Origin: Palsa-504 sp963789225
GTDB lineage: Bacteria > Actinomycetota > Actinomycetes > Streptosporangiales > Streptosporangiaceae
DNA length: 64,000 bases
NCBI GenBank assembly: GCA_963789225.1
Contig: CAWBKD010000022.1
Location: 248,001 to 312,000 of the forward strand
Direction: 5' to 3'
Each line of letters starts with the position of its first letter. Position 1 is the first letter of the stretch. The translations under genes and the position numbers were made by a program. The notes beneath the pieces were generated by a model, which saw only the letters and a program-made list of their open reading frames with translations, searched no databases and had not been told where the DNA came from. Positions 16,077-23,949 of the stretch are shown here, piece by piece.

Positions 16077-17855
16077 GTGAATCTTCCGGAAGGCCTGCCA
16101 TCGTCCGGTGCTCCCGACCTCGCCGCGCTGGCCGTGAAGTCCGCTGTGCTCCGGCGTGCGGCTTCATTGGCTGGCTGGGCCGGGGGCGGGAAGAGGACCC
16201 TGACCGCCAAAGGCGTGCTGCGCAAGCAGGACGTGCCAGCCGCGGCCGCGATCATCGGGGTCAAGGCTCCGCAGGCGGTCCGGAGCGCGGCCGACCTACC
16301 GGAACTCCACGTCGCCTGGTGCGCCGCGATCGGCATGGGCCTGCTCACCGTGGAGGGGGGTAAGGCATACGGCGGGCCAGCGCTCGAGAGCTGGCCTCCG
16401 GACGACGGCACGGGGCTGCTGGAAGCATGGCTGAAGGGCTTCTTCGCGGTTTCGGCTGTTCTGGGCGGCGGGGACCGGGACGTGGACAGGGGCTTTGTCG
16501 TCCTCGTTTTGGCGCTGCTGAACGTGCTGCGGGACGAGGGTGCGCCCGCCGGGTGCGTGCTGCTGCGGGAAGTGCTTGAGGAAGCCGACGAGATCTGCGA
16601 CGGGGACGACCTCGATGCCGATGTGCACGGCGCGCTGTCCGGGCTTTCCTCGCACGGGATGCCGAAGATCGAGGGGCTGATGGCGTTGCTCTCCGATTTC
16701 GGCATTATCGCCAAGGCGGGACCTGCCGCGTCAAAGGCGCCTGCCGTCACGCCGCTAGGCGAGTGGGTGGCAAGCTGCCTGGCGGAGGTGTGCCCGGTTC
16801 AGCTCGACGCGGGGCTGACGGCCGAAGAGCTCATAGAGGGGGCAGCGAACGTCTCCGCGGGCGAGCGGGAGATGCTCGCCGATAGCTGGCTGGACGCGCG
16901 CGACCCCGCGGATGCGGTCCGGGAAATCCTGTCCGCCGCCGAGGACATGCCGTCCCGGCTACGCGTGGTGGCGCTCGAACTCGCGGAAATGACCGGGGAA
17001 GACGGGTGGCCTGCCTGGCGCGAGATCGCGGCCGACGAGGCCCGGCCGTACGCGGCGCGGCACGCCCGCGTGTTCCTGTTCTCGATGGGGCAGGGGCCGG
17101 AGCCTGCGCGCGCGGACTGGCAGTGGGTGGGCACCGAGGCCGCTGCGGCGGCGCTCCATGAGGCTGGGCCCGACGAGGCCCTGTGCTGCATCTGGGACAC
17201 GATTGACGGCGACGACGACATCGCGAAACGACTCGCCGAGGTGCGCGCGAGCGGCCATCCCGAGGCAGAGCACGTGGCCAGTTCAGTGGAGGAATTTGCC
17301 GCCTCGGGCGCGCCGCTCACGATCCGGCAGGGCGTCCAACTGAAGGTCGCGCTCAAGTACTCGAAGCCGCCGGTCTGGCGCAGCGTACAGCTTCCGCTCA
17401 CGGCGACGCTCGGCGACCTGCACGCGGCGATCCAGGTCCTGTTCGGCTGGGACGGGGATCACCTGCACGAGTTCCACGCGGTCGGCGTGCGCTACAGCGA
17501 CCCGTTCTACGAGCTGGAAGGGACCGGGGACGAAGAGGACGCCCGGCTCCGCGACGCCTTTCCCCCGGGCGGCCCGAAGATCACGTACGTGTACGACTTC
17601 GGTGCCGACTGGGTCCACGAGATCACCCGGCAGAAGATGATCACGCTCGAACCCGGCCAGGACTATCCGGTGTGCGTCGCGTTCGGCGGCAACTCCCCGG
17701 TAGAGTACCCGTCCGGGGACGAGCCGGAGGAACCGGAACCGTTCGACCAGACCACGGTCAACACCGCACTCGCCCGGATTCTCCGCTCCCGATTATCCGA
17801 TCACCGAGTCAGCAGCGCGTCGCGGACCTCCGGCAGACGCAGTATGTCTAGCTAG
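16077..17855 (+). CDS. Plasmid pRiA4b ORF-3 family protein
   Basis: A 592-aa protein starting at GTG 16077. The N-terminal 400 residues are helical with repeated acidic segments. The C-terminal domain from about residue 420 is the PRiA4_ORF3 domain: LKVALKYSKPPVWRSVQLP, then FGWDGDHLHEF, ITYVYDFGADWVHEITR and GGNSPVEYPSGDEPEEPEPF. The family was named after an Agrobacterium plasmid gene and also occurs on IS1096-type elements; its function is unknown. The divergent neighbour begins 66 bp away. Confidence 0.85.
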   Translation: MNLPEGLPSSGAPDLAALAVKSAVLRRAASLAGWAGGGKRTLTAKGVLRKQDVPAAAAIIGVKAPQAVRSAADLPELHVAWCAAIGMGLLTVEGGKAYGGPALESWPPDDGTGLLEAWLKGFFAVSAVLGGGDRDVDRGFVVLVLALLNVLRDEGAPAGCVLLREVLEEADEICDGDDLDADVHGALSGLSSHGMPKIEGLMALLSDFGIIAKAGPAASKAPAVTPLGEWVASCLAEVCPVQLDAGLTAEELIEGAANVSAGEREMLADSWLDARDPADAVREILSAAEDMPSRLRVVALELAEMTGEDGWPAWREIAADEARPYAARHARVFLFSMGQGPEPARADWQWVGTEAAAAALHEAGPDEALCCIWDTIDGDDDIAKRLAEVRASGHPEAEHVASSVEEFAASGAPLTIRQGVQLKVALKYSKPPVWRSVQLPLTATLGDLHAAIQVLFGWDGDHLHEFHAVGVRYSDPFYELEGTGDEEDARLRDAFPPGGPKITYVYDFGADWVHEITRQKMITLEPGQDYPVCVAFGGNSPVEYPSGDEPEEPEPFDQTTVNTALARILRSRLSDHRVSSASRTSGRRSMSS

Positions 17856-18043
17856 CTGGGGCTTCCCGGACCCGCCACGGCTGGCACGCACCCCGAGCGC
17901 TAACCTGCCGGCCTCGGCGCAAGGCTCCGACGCGCAGCTCCAGTGATCTCACATCGAGAAGCGACTGCTTTTGCGCGGCGCGATCGCTGGCAATACGCCT
18001 AGCCGACAAACCGACCGCAAGTTCCTTACCAGCGGATATAAAT

Positions 18044-18072
18044 TTGACTTTGTACAAGTCTGAACTCATAAT
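18044..18072 (+). promoter_or_regulatory. Sigma70-type promoter of higBA
   Basis: TTGACT at 18044-18049 and CATAAT at 18067-18072 are separated by 17 bp. The start codon GTG at 18079 lies where transcription would begin, so the message is probably leaderless. GACTT and AAGTC form inverted arms around TGTAC over the -35 side of the spacer, a plausible HigA operator. Confidence 0.7.
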
Positions 18073-18078
18073 TGAGAT

Positions 18079-18462
18079 GTGATCGTCGACTGGACAGACG
18101 AGTTCGACCGCTGGCTCGATCACGCCGAAAAGCAGGGCGGCCGACTGTTGACCGTCGCGGTCGCGCTGCTGCAAGCCCTTACCGACCTCCCGGAGAAGCC
18201 AGCAGAAGAATCCGCGACCTTCAAGCGGGTCCGGCAAGCGCGCCGGCACGAACTCTGGCGAGTCGCACATCCGTTTGATCCCGAAGTTGCCGTCCGCATC
18301 ATCTGCTGGTTCCCCGCCGACGATGAGGTCGTGATCGCCCTGATCGGTTTCGACAAGAAGACGATCGGCGACGTGTTCTACGCGAGCGCCGCGGCACGCG
18401 GGGAAGCGCTCGTCGATGCATGGCTGCGCCAGAAGGGAAGCACCGATGACACAGAAGGTTAA
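18079..18462 (+). CDS. higB: HigB/Gp49-like toxin
   Basis: A 127-aa protein of the phage-derived Gp49-like (RelE superfamily) type, from GTG 18079. Characteristic stretches are ATFKRVRQARRHELWRVAH, VRIICWFPADDEVVIALIGF and DKKTIGDVFYASAAARGEAL. Such toxins cleave mRNA on the ribosome. The gene precedes and overlaps its XRE-type antitoxin by 17 nt, the toxin-first order of HigBA systems. Confidence 0.87.
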   Translation: MIVDWTDEFDRWLDHAEKQGGRLLTVAVALLQALTDLPEKPAEESATFKRVRQARRHELWRVAHPFDPEVAVRIICWFPADDEVVIALIGFDKKTIGDVFYASAAARGEALVDAWLRQKGSTDDTEG

Positions 18463-18796
18463 GTTCATCCGCGGTAACGACCGCATCAGCCAGCTGGCTC
18501 AGCGGCCAGATCTGGCCGAAGGCGTCGCCCAGGTCCGCCGTGACATGGACGAGGCTGACCGCACCTATGCGATGGGCCTGGCCGCGCTGCGGCAGGCAGC
18601 CGAGCTGACCCAGGTTGAGCTGGCCAGGAGAATGGGCGTCACCCAGGCGGCTGTCAGCCGCATGGAACAGCCACACGACCTGCTCCTGTCAACTCTCAAC
18701 GCCTACCTGGAAGCCGTAGGCGGGCATGCCACCGTGATTGTCCGGTTCGCAGACGGGCACGAAGCCCAGCTGGACCTCTCCCAGCTCACCGCGTAA
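18446..18796 (+). CDS. higA: XRE-family HigA antitoxin
   Basis: A 116-aa protein from ATG 18446. The HTH_3 domain spans roughly residues 45-95: MGLAALRQAAELTQVELARR, MGVTQAAVSRMEQ, then LSTLNAYLEAVGG. It overlaps the toxin gene by 17 nt. It should bind both HigB and the promoter region upstream of higB. Confidence 0.87.
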   Translation: MTQKVKFIRGNDRISQLAQRPDLAEGVAQVRRDMDEADRTYAMGLAALRQAAELTQVELARRMGVTQAAVSRMEQPHDLLLSTLNAYLEAVGGHATVIVRFADGHEAQLDLSQLTA

Positions 18797-18999
18797 GGCG
18801 GGCGCACCGGAGAGGGCGCGATGGTCTCTGGTCTGAAGGAGTTCGGCCAGCCGGGCTGGGAGGGACAGGTAGATAATAGGCACCCGCGCTTGCGGCGCCT
18901 GCATGCTGGCCGCCGTGGCGTCACCCAGTCCGCACCACGGCGAAGCCTCCCCGCTTCCATGATCTGGAGTTGTCCTGGTCGTAGTACCGGTGTTCCTGT

Positions 19000-19222
19000 A
19001 CGTTTGCGCAGGTCAAGATCTTCTGCGGACGGTGTCCGTGGCTGTCCGCGTGTCAGGCCGCGAAAGCTCCCGCGGGCACGGACATATAGCGGACAGCGTT
19101 GCCGCACCGAATGACATTCGCCTTCATTTATGCAGGTTAATGGCCCTGTGGAGTGGCAGGTAGGAGCGGTCTGTAAAACCGTCGGCTCAGCCTACGTTGG
19201 GTTCGAACTCAACACCTGCCAC
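19000..19222 (+). repeat. Island-end direct repeat, right copy
   Basis: Counterpart of 8705-8922. The GCGGACGGTGTCCGTG and GCACGGACATATAGCGGACAGC blocks are retained while the sequence between the inverted arms differs. The repeat ends with the tRNA-Tyr-derived fragment. Confidence 0.6.
19155..19221 (+). repeat. tRNA-Tyr-like sequence without D-arm (att-like), right copy
   Basis: GGCAGGT (19155-19161) can pair with ACCTGCC (19214-19220) as a 7-bp acceptor stem. Only four bases (AGGA) separate it from the anticodon arm (GCGGT CTGTAAA ACCGT, GTA anticodon), so the entire D-arm is missing. The long variable arm is intact, while the T-arm has one extra G compared with the left copy. It could be a deletion derivative of a tRNA-Tyr gene or an attachment-site remnant; I do not expect it to be a functional tRNA. 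Confidence 0.65.
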
Positions 19223-19535
19223 ACGTTTCTGCAGTTCAGAGCCGGTGACGGCGGATGGTGTCACCGGCTTTTAACGTGGAAGGAAGCGGTTACGCAGACC
19301 GTCGGCTTTGGTCTGTGGGCTATGCGTGGGCCGGATCCGGCCGTTCCCGGAAGTCGCACGAAGAGCCGGAGAATGAAGTCTGAGCTGCGGAAACAGCCGG
19401 CTTGCTGGGTGGTCGGCGGTCCCAGCCGCCGGTCAGCTACGGGAGGAGTTCGTGGGCCGCGTGCGGGTCGGCGGGGAGATCTACGTACATATGGCGGACA
19501 GGGTCCTGGGCGGTGCCGACGGTGCAGCGGCGACC
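19223..19535. other. Non-coding stretch with a fourth island-motif copy
   Basis: No coding region is convincing. Near 19485 the sequence TACATATGGCGGACAGGGTC repeats the island motif, directly before the truncated S41 gene. Confidence 0.4.
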
Positions 19536-19812
19536 GACTCAGGATTCTCACTCCACCTCGGCTATGACCTGCAGCAACTCGGCCGCGCAGCCGTCGTCGG
19601 GGAGCGCACCCGCGGCGGCGTCCACGCCCGCGAGGCCTTCCCTGTACACGCCCACCTGCAGGCAACGATCCCCCTCACCGAGTCGGTCAACCCGATCACC
19701 GGCGGCAACTGGGAAGGCACCGAAGTGACGCCCGACATCGACAGCACCGCCAGCCAGGCCCGGGACACCGCCTACCGGCTCGCACTCCAGGCCGTAATCG
19801 CGGCAGGCACCC
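19536..19812 (+). pseudogene. S41 peptidase, C-terminal fragment
   Basis: The segment encodes DSGFSLHLGYDLQQLGRAAV, VGERTRGGVHAREAF and VNPITGGNWEGTEVTPDI, which match the C-terminal end of S41 (tail-specific/IRBP-like) peptidases. The N-terminal domain and catalytic Ser/Lys region are absent. The 5' break falls within 50 bp of an island-motif copy. After residue AGTPP the frame continues with unrelated residues to 19991. Confidence 0.7.
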
Positions 19813-20177
19813 CTCCGCAGCCGAGGCGAGCAGCGCACTCGCCTCAACATAACCCCCCGCGAAAGACGCAGGTCACCGCCGCCTTGCTGCGTCAGCCGGA
19901 CGCGGCAAGGCGGGCTCCAGAACTCTGCCGCCAGTCGCCGGGATCTGTCGCACTTTCGGTGGTGACGGGATGTCCTGCTCTGCCACCATGAGCCATGATT
20001 GACGCGATAACACACTTGTGGGAACTGTGTTCTCGAGATTGTCTACTCTGGTTATTGAGGGTGTCGAGGATGATGTTTCAGGGTGGAGGTCCCGCAGCGG
20101 GCTGCCAGGCAATCTAGATACCGTATCGGTAAGCGTGCGACCCTTTCGTGCGGCCTTTGGTGTGGGACACTGCGTCC
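19813..20177. other. Intergenic region upstream of the lipoprotein gene
   Basis: It contains the out-of-frame tail after the S41 fragment. The 160 bp before the lipoprotein gene are the AT-richest local sequence (around 20010-20060) and are therefore the best place for its promoter, but no clear -35/-10 pair could be fixed. Confidence 0.35.
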
Positions 20178-20717
20178 ATGCGTAGCCTGCACTGGCCGGG
20201 GCCGCGTCAGGCATGGGCCGCGCTGGCGGTGACGGGATGCCTAGTCCTGGCCGCGTGCGGGGGTGGTGGCAGCCCCTCGGCGAAGCCGGCCAGCCCGAAA
20301 CCGGCCGCGAGTGCTACCGCGGCGGCCGAGCCGGTCAGCGGCGCGGCGGCCATGGCCGTGATCACGGCCAACTGGAAGACGGTCTTCAACGGCAAGGCGC
20401 CGCTCTCGCGCCGGCTTGCCCTGGTGCAGGACGGGTCGCAGGTGGCCGCGTTCGTCGAGGCCCAGGCCAAGACGTCGTTCGGGCAGGCCGCCGCCGGGTC
20501 GACGGCGACGGTCAGCTCGGTGATCATCATGTCACCAGTGCAGGCGATGGTGCACTACGAGGTCCTGCTGCTCGGCACGCCATTGCTGAAGAACCAGGTG
20601 GGCACGGCGGTCTACCTGGACGGCTTCTGGAAGGTTGCCATCGCGAGCTTCTGCGGGCTGGCCTACCTGGAGTACCCCAAGGGGAGCCCCAAGCTGCCCG
20701 CTGCCTGCCGGAGCTAG
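20178..20717 (+). CDS. Putative lipoprotein
   Basis: A 179-aa protein from ATG 20178 (the open frame reaches 20148, but this start places the signal correctly). A basic start MRSLHWPGPR, a hydrophobic core and lipobox LAAC at about residues 23-26 are followed by a Gly/Ser/Ala/Pro-rich linker. The mature part resembles small actinobacterial substrate-binding-like or low-molecular-weight antigen lipoproteins (VITANWKTVFNGKAPLSRRL, VYLDGFWKVAIASFCGL). No enzyme motif is visible. The MFS gene starts 4 nt after its stop, so the two are almost certainly cotranscribed. Confidence 0.75.
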   Translation: MRSLHWPGPRQAWAALAVTGCLVLAACGGGGSPSAKPASPKPAASATAAAEPVSGAAAMAVITANWKTVFNGKAPLSRRLALVQDGSQVAAFVEAQAKTSFGQAAAGSTATVSSVIIMSPVQAMVHYEVLLLGTPLLKNQVGTAVYLDGFWKVAIASFCGLAYLEYPKGSPKLPAACRS

Positions 20718-20721
20718 CGGG

Positions 20722-22275
20722 GTGGCCGATGCGCTCGCGCACGGCGCGGCGGGCAGGCTCACCTCGCGGCGCCGGCCCCTTGCCCTGGCCTGCCTGTGCA
20801 CGCTGCTGTTCCTGACCTTCCTGGACAACACGGTGGTCAGCGTCGCGCTGGCCAGCATTCAGTCGGACCTGCACGGTGGAGTCTCCGCGCTGCAGTGGGT
20901 GGTCGGGGCGTATGCCCTGACGTTCGCTAGCTTGATGCTGGCCTGCGGGATGCTGGGCGATAAGTTCGGCCGCAAGAAGATCATGCTGGCCGGAGCAGGT
21001 GTCTACTGCGCCGGCGCCGCGCTGGCCGCGGCCGCTCCCAGCATCGGGATACTGATTGCGGCCCGGTCGGTCATGGGGCTGGGCGCGGCGGCGAGTGAAC
21101 CCGGCACGTTGTCGATGATCCGGCATCTGTATCCAGATGAACGTAGCCGCAACCGCGCGCTCGGGGTCTGGGCCGCGGTATCAGGGTTCTCGCTCGCGCT
21201 CGGCCCGGTCCTGGGCGGAGCGCTGGTCGGGGTGTGGAGCTGGCGGGGCATTTTCTGGTTCGACGTGACGTTCGGCGTGGCCGCGCTGGCCATAGCGGCC
21301 ATGGTCCTGCCGGAAAGCGCCGACCCGGGAGCTGGCCGGGTCGATGTGCCGGGCACCGTGCTCGGCGGTGCCGCGCTCGCCGCCCTGATCTTCGGCATTA
21401 TCGACGGTGAGAGTGCCGGCTACGCTGCGCCCAGCGTGCTAGCGCTGTTCGTCGTGTCCCTGGTCGCCGGCGCCGCTTTCGTGTTGTGGGAGCGCCGCGC
21501 CCCGTTCCCGCTGCTCGACCTAAGTTACCTGCGGGTTCCGCGGTTCACCACCCCCAACGTGGTCGCGTACTGCACGTATTTCGCTACTTTCGCGATCTTC
21601 TTCTTTACCGCGCTTTACCTGGGCGTGATTGCCGGCTACTCCGCTTACCGCATCGCGGGCCTGTTCCTCCCGATGACCGTGATGATGATCATCGCGGCGT
21701 TGCTGGCGGGCCGATGGACGACCGTGGTCGGCGCCCGCTGGCTGCTGGTCGTCGGCTGCCTGCTGTTCGCCGCCGGCTTGCTGCTGACCAACGTGGTGAT
21801 CAACCCGGCTCCCGCCTACCTGCCGCTCACCGCGGCGCTGGGCCTGGCCGGCGCCGGCATCGGCACCTGCGTCGTGCCGGTCACCTCGTCAGTGCTCGGG
21901 GCGGTACCCGCCGCCCGGTCGGGGATGGCCGCCTCGGCCACGAACACTAGCCGGGAGTTCGGCGCGGTCACCGGCATCGCCATCCTCGGCGCCGTCGTCA
22001 ATGCCGAGCTCCGGTCGGGGCTGGTCAGTCGCATGACGCATCTGGGCGCCTCGGCTGCGCTTCAGCAATATGTGCTCCAGGTGATAGAGACGGGTTCGGT
22101 GTCCCTCGGCCATGGCAGCCCGACCGGGAACAGCCCGCTGGACCAGATCATCCGGGCGGGGTACGCGGCCTTCACCAGTGCACTGCACGACGCACTGTAC
22201 CTGTCGGCCGCGCTGCTCGCAGGCGCCGCACTACTCTCCGCTATCACCTTGCGCCAGCGCCGCCACGATACTTAA
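20722..22275 (+). CDS. DHA2 (EmrB/QacA-type) MFS drug exporter
   Basis: A 517-aa protein starting at GTG 20722. It has about 14 hydrophobic segments, the DHA2 motif D1 region (LTFLDNTVVSVALASIQ), motif A (GMLGDKFGRKKIM) and motif C (GFSLALGPVLGGALVG). Such proton-driven exporters remove hydrophobic drugs or natural products. The lipoprotein 4 nt upstream could be an accessory, which is inference. Substrate cannot be predicted. Confidence 0.9.
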   Translation: MADALAHGAAGRLTSRRRPLALACLCTLLFLTFLDNTVVSVALASIQSDLHGGVSALQWVVGAYALTFASLMLACGMLGDKFGRKKIMLAGAGVYCAGAALAAAAPSIGILIAARSVMGLGAAASEPGTLSMIRHLYPDERSRNRALGVWAAVSGFSLALGPVLGGALVGVWSWRGIFWFDVTFGVAALAIAAMVLPESADPGAGRVDVPGTVLGGAALAALIFGIIDGESAGYAAPSVLALFVVSLVAGAAFVLWERRAPFPLLDLSYLRVPRFTTPNVVAYCTYFATFAIFFFTALYLGVIAGYSAYRIAGLFLPMTVMMIIAALLAGRWTTVVGARWLLVVGCLLFAAGLLLTNVVINPAPAYLPLTAALGLAGAGIGTCVVPVTSSVLGAVPAARSGMAASATNTSREFGAVTGIAILGAVVNAELRSGLVSRMTHLGASAALQQYVLQVIETGSVSLGHGSPTGNSPLDQIIRAGYAAFTSALHDALYLSAALLAGAALLSAITLRQRRHDT

Positions 22276-22369
22276 CAGAGTCCCGGGGACACGCCCGCTG
22301 ACCGCAACCAGAGCGATCGGGTGCGTTTGCGTCTGGTGGAGCGGGTCCGGGTGGTTCGTTGCGCTACCG

Positions 22370-22690
22370 GGTGGTGCGGATCTACGCGCTATTGCCGACC
22401 CGCACGGAAGCCTGCTGGCCGTCTCCACAGGCGACGGGGCGGTACGGCTGTGGGACCCAGCCGGCGGCGACCATTGGGCGCAACCTAGGCCGCCACCGCG
22501 GCGACGCGCGGGGTAGCGTTCAGCCCGGACGGGCAGCTGCTCACCAGCGCCGGCGGTGGCGACGGGACCGTGCGGCCATGGAACCCGGTCGGCGGCGGGA
22601 ACCTGCGCATCCTGACCGGCCCGGTAAGGGGACTCGGGAGGATGGCGTTCAGCCCCGCATGGGCCGGTGCTGGCCACCGGTGCTGGCGGG
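22370..22690 (+). pseudogene. WD40 repeat protein remnant
   Basis: One frame gives LRAIADPHGSLLAVSTGDGA, then VRLWDPAGGDHW; another frame from 22513 gives VAFSPDGQLLTSAGGGDGT, VRPWNPVGG and a decayed third repeat (MAFSPAW). These are WD40 blades separated by a frameshift, without start or stop context. It is probably the tail of a Ser/Thr-kinase- or NACHT-type WD40 protein now lost. Confidence 0.65.
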
Positions 22691-22737
22691 GACGCGTTAC
22701 CGTGTGATTAAGAGGGCGGGCCGAATGGGGTGGTCGC

Positions 22738-23949
22738 GTGAAGTTCAGGTGGCGGCACCGGTCGGCGGGGCGTGTGCCGGGCTCCGGGCCGTCCGAGCCG
22801 GCCTCCGGGCCGTCCGAGCCGGCCTCCGGGCCGTCCGAGCCGGCCTCCGGGCCGTCCGAGCCGGCCTCCGGGCCGTCCGAGCCGGCCTCCGGGCCGTCCG
22901 AGCCGGGCTCCGGGCCGTCCGAGCCGGCCTCCAGGCCGCCGGCCGCCGGGTCGAAGCATCCGGGCTCGGGGCCGACATGGGACGAGTTCGTTTCGAGCGA
23001 CTTGTACGGCTGGTTTCACCTGTGCGAAGCCGGCCGGGAACCGGCGGGCTCGGGTCTTGTTGCGGTCCGCTTGGCGCCCGGCGCGTTCGAGGCGTCCATC
23101 GGCCTGACGGTGATCTTGGACGAGAACGCGACCGTCGTGGGTGCGTCGCTGGCGCTTGACCGAAGCTGGCTGGACGGTGAACGGGCGGCGCAGGCCAGCG
23201 GTGGCGATCTGGCCAAAAGCCTGATCGGGTGGCTGGCCGCCGTCGATCCGGGCTTGGCGCGCGTGTCCGGGCAGCTGGAGTCGGCGGTGCTGAACGCTGC
23301 CGGCGCCATTGTCCGGGCGCCGTTCCAGGCCTCGCAGCCAGACCGGGATATCGCAGGCATCGTAGATGCTTTCCTCGCCGCCGATGCTCCCGAGGCCGTT
23401 TTTGCCGGCCGCAGGCCCCTGCGGGCCGCTAACCGTAGCCGCGCCGGCGGCCGCTGGCTCTTCCTGGAGTGGGGAGAGGCGTCCTCCTCGCTGTCATTCC
23501 GCCAATGGATCGCGTGCCACGTAGGCGAGATCGTCGACATCGAGTGGGACAGCTGGCGGCATGGCTCAGCGGGCTCCGCCTGTGTTCGTCTCGTGGGTTT
23601 CAATGAACGTGCCGAGGCCGGCTATCCAGATGGCGTCCTGCTGGCGATTCTCGAATCGCTACAGGGGTCGGATCGGCGGGGGTTCAGCCAGACGGCGGAC
23701 GGCGATGTCCCCACGGCGGGAATGTCGGAAGTGATCTGCCAGGTTCGAGCCGTATCCACTGGCGCAGCCGAGATTGTCTGGCTCAACATCCCCTACCTGA
23801 AGTGCGTTGCGCCGCTCCACGGCCCGCCAGTGCGGTGCTCGGCGTACGACGACTTTGAGATAGATTACGACGACCCAGGTCACGCGCGGCACTATGGGCG
23901 CATGTGTCCGCTGCATGACGAGCCACAGTGGCGCCTGTCTAAAGGATGA
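22738..23949 (+). CDS. Unknown protein with PSEPASG tandem repeats
   Basis: A 403-aa protein from GTG 22738. Residues 16-64 consist of seven copies of a 7-residue unit (SGPSEPA), encoded by an almost perfect 21-bp DNA repeat, and form a probably disordered linker. The remainder is globular: WDEFVSSDLYGWFHLCEAG, then LTVILDENATVVGASLALDR, WLFLEWGEASSSLSFRQWI, and near the end a CP-x-H-like segment (MCPLHDEPQW). I do not recognise the fold. Its stop overlaps the start of the next gene (ATGA), so they form an operon. Confidence 0.7.
   Translation: MKFRWRHRSAGRVPGSGPSEPASGPSEPASGPSEPASGPSEPASGPSEPASGPSEPGSGPSEPASRPPAAGSKHPGSGPTWDEFVSSDLYGWFHLCEAGREPAGSGLVAVRLAPGAFEASIGLTVILDENATVVGASLALDRSWLDGERAAQASGGDLAKSLIGWLAAVDPGLARVSGQLESAVLNAAGAIVRAPFQASQPDRDIAGIVDAFLAADAPEAVFAGRRPLRAANRSRAGGRWLFLEWGEASSSLSFRQWIACHVGEIVDIEWDSWRHGSAGSACVRLVGFNERAEAGYPDGVLLAILESLQGSDRRGFSQTADGDVPTAGMSEVICQVRAVSTGAAEIVWLNIPYLKCVAPLHGPPVRCSAYDDFEIDYDDPGHARHYGRMCPLHDEPQWRLSKG
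22783..22929 (+). repeat. 21-bp minisatellite, seven copies
   Basis: The unit TCCGGGCCGTCCGAGCCGGC plus one C is repeated seven times with a single C-to-G change in the sixth copy, followed by a degenerate eighth. All changes keep the reading frame, and the unit length is a multiple of three. Such tracts are prone to copy-number change. Confidence 0.9.

Noticed and set aside
22783..22929. Possible CRISPR array
   Set aside because: The repeats are contiguous 21-bp units without spacers and lie inside a reading frame.
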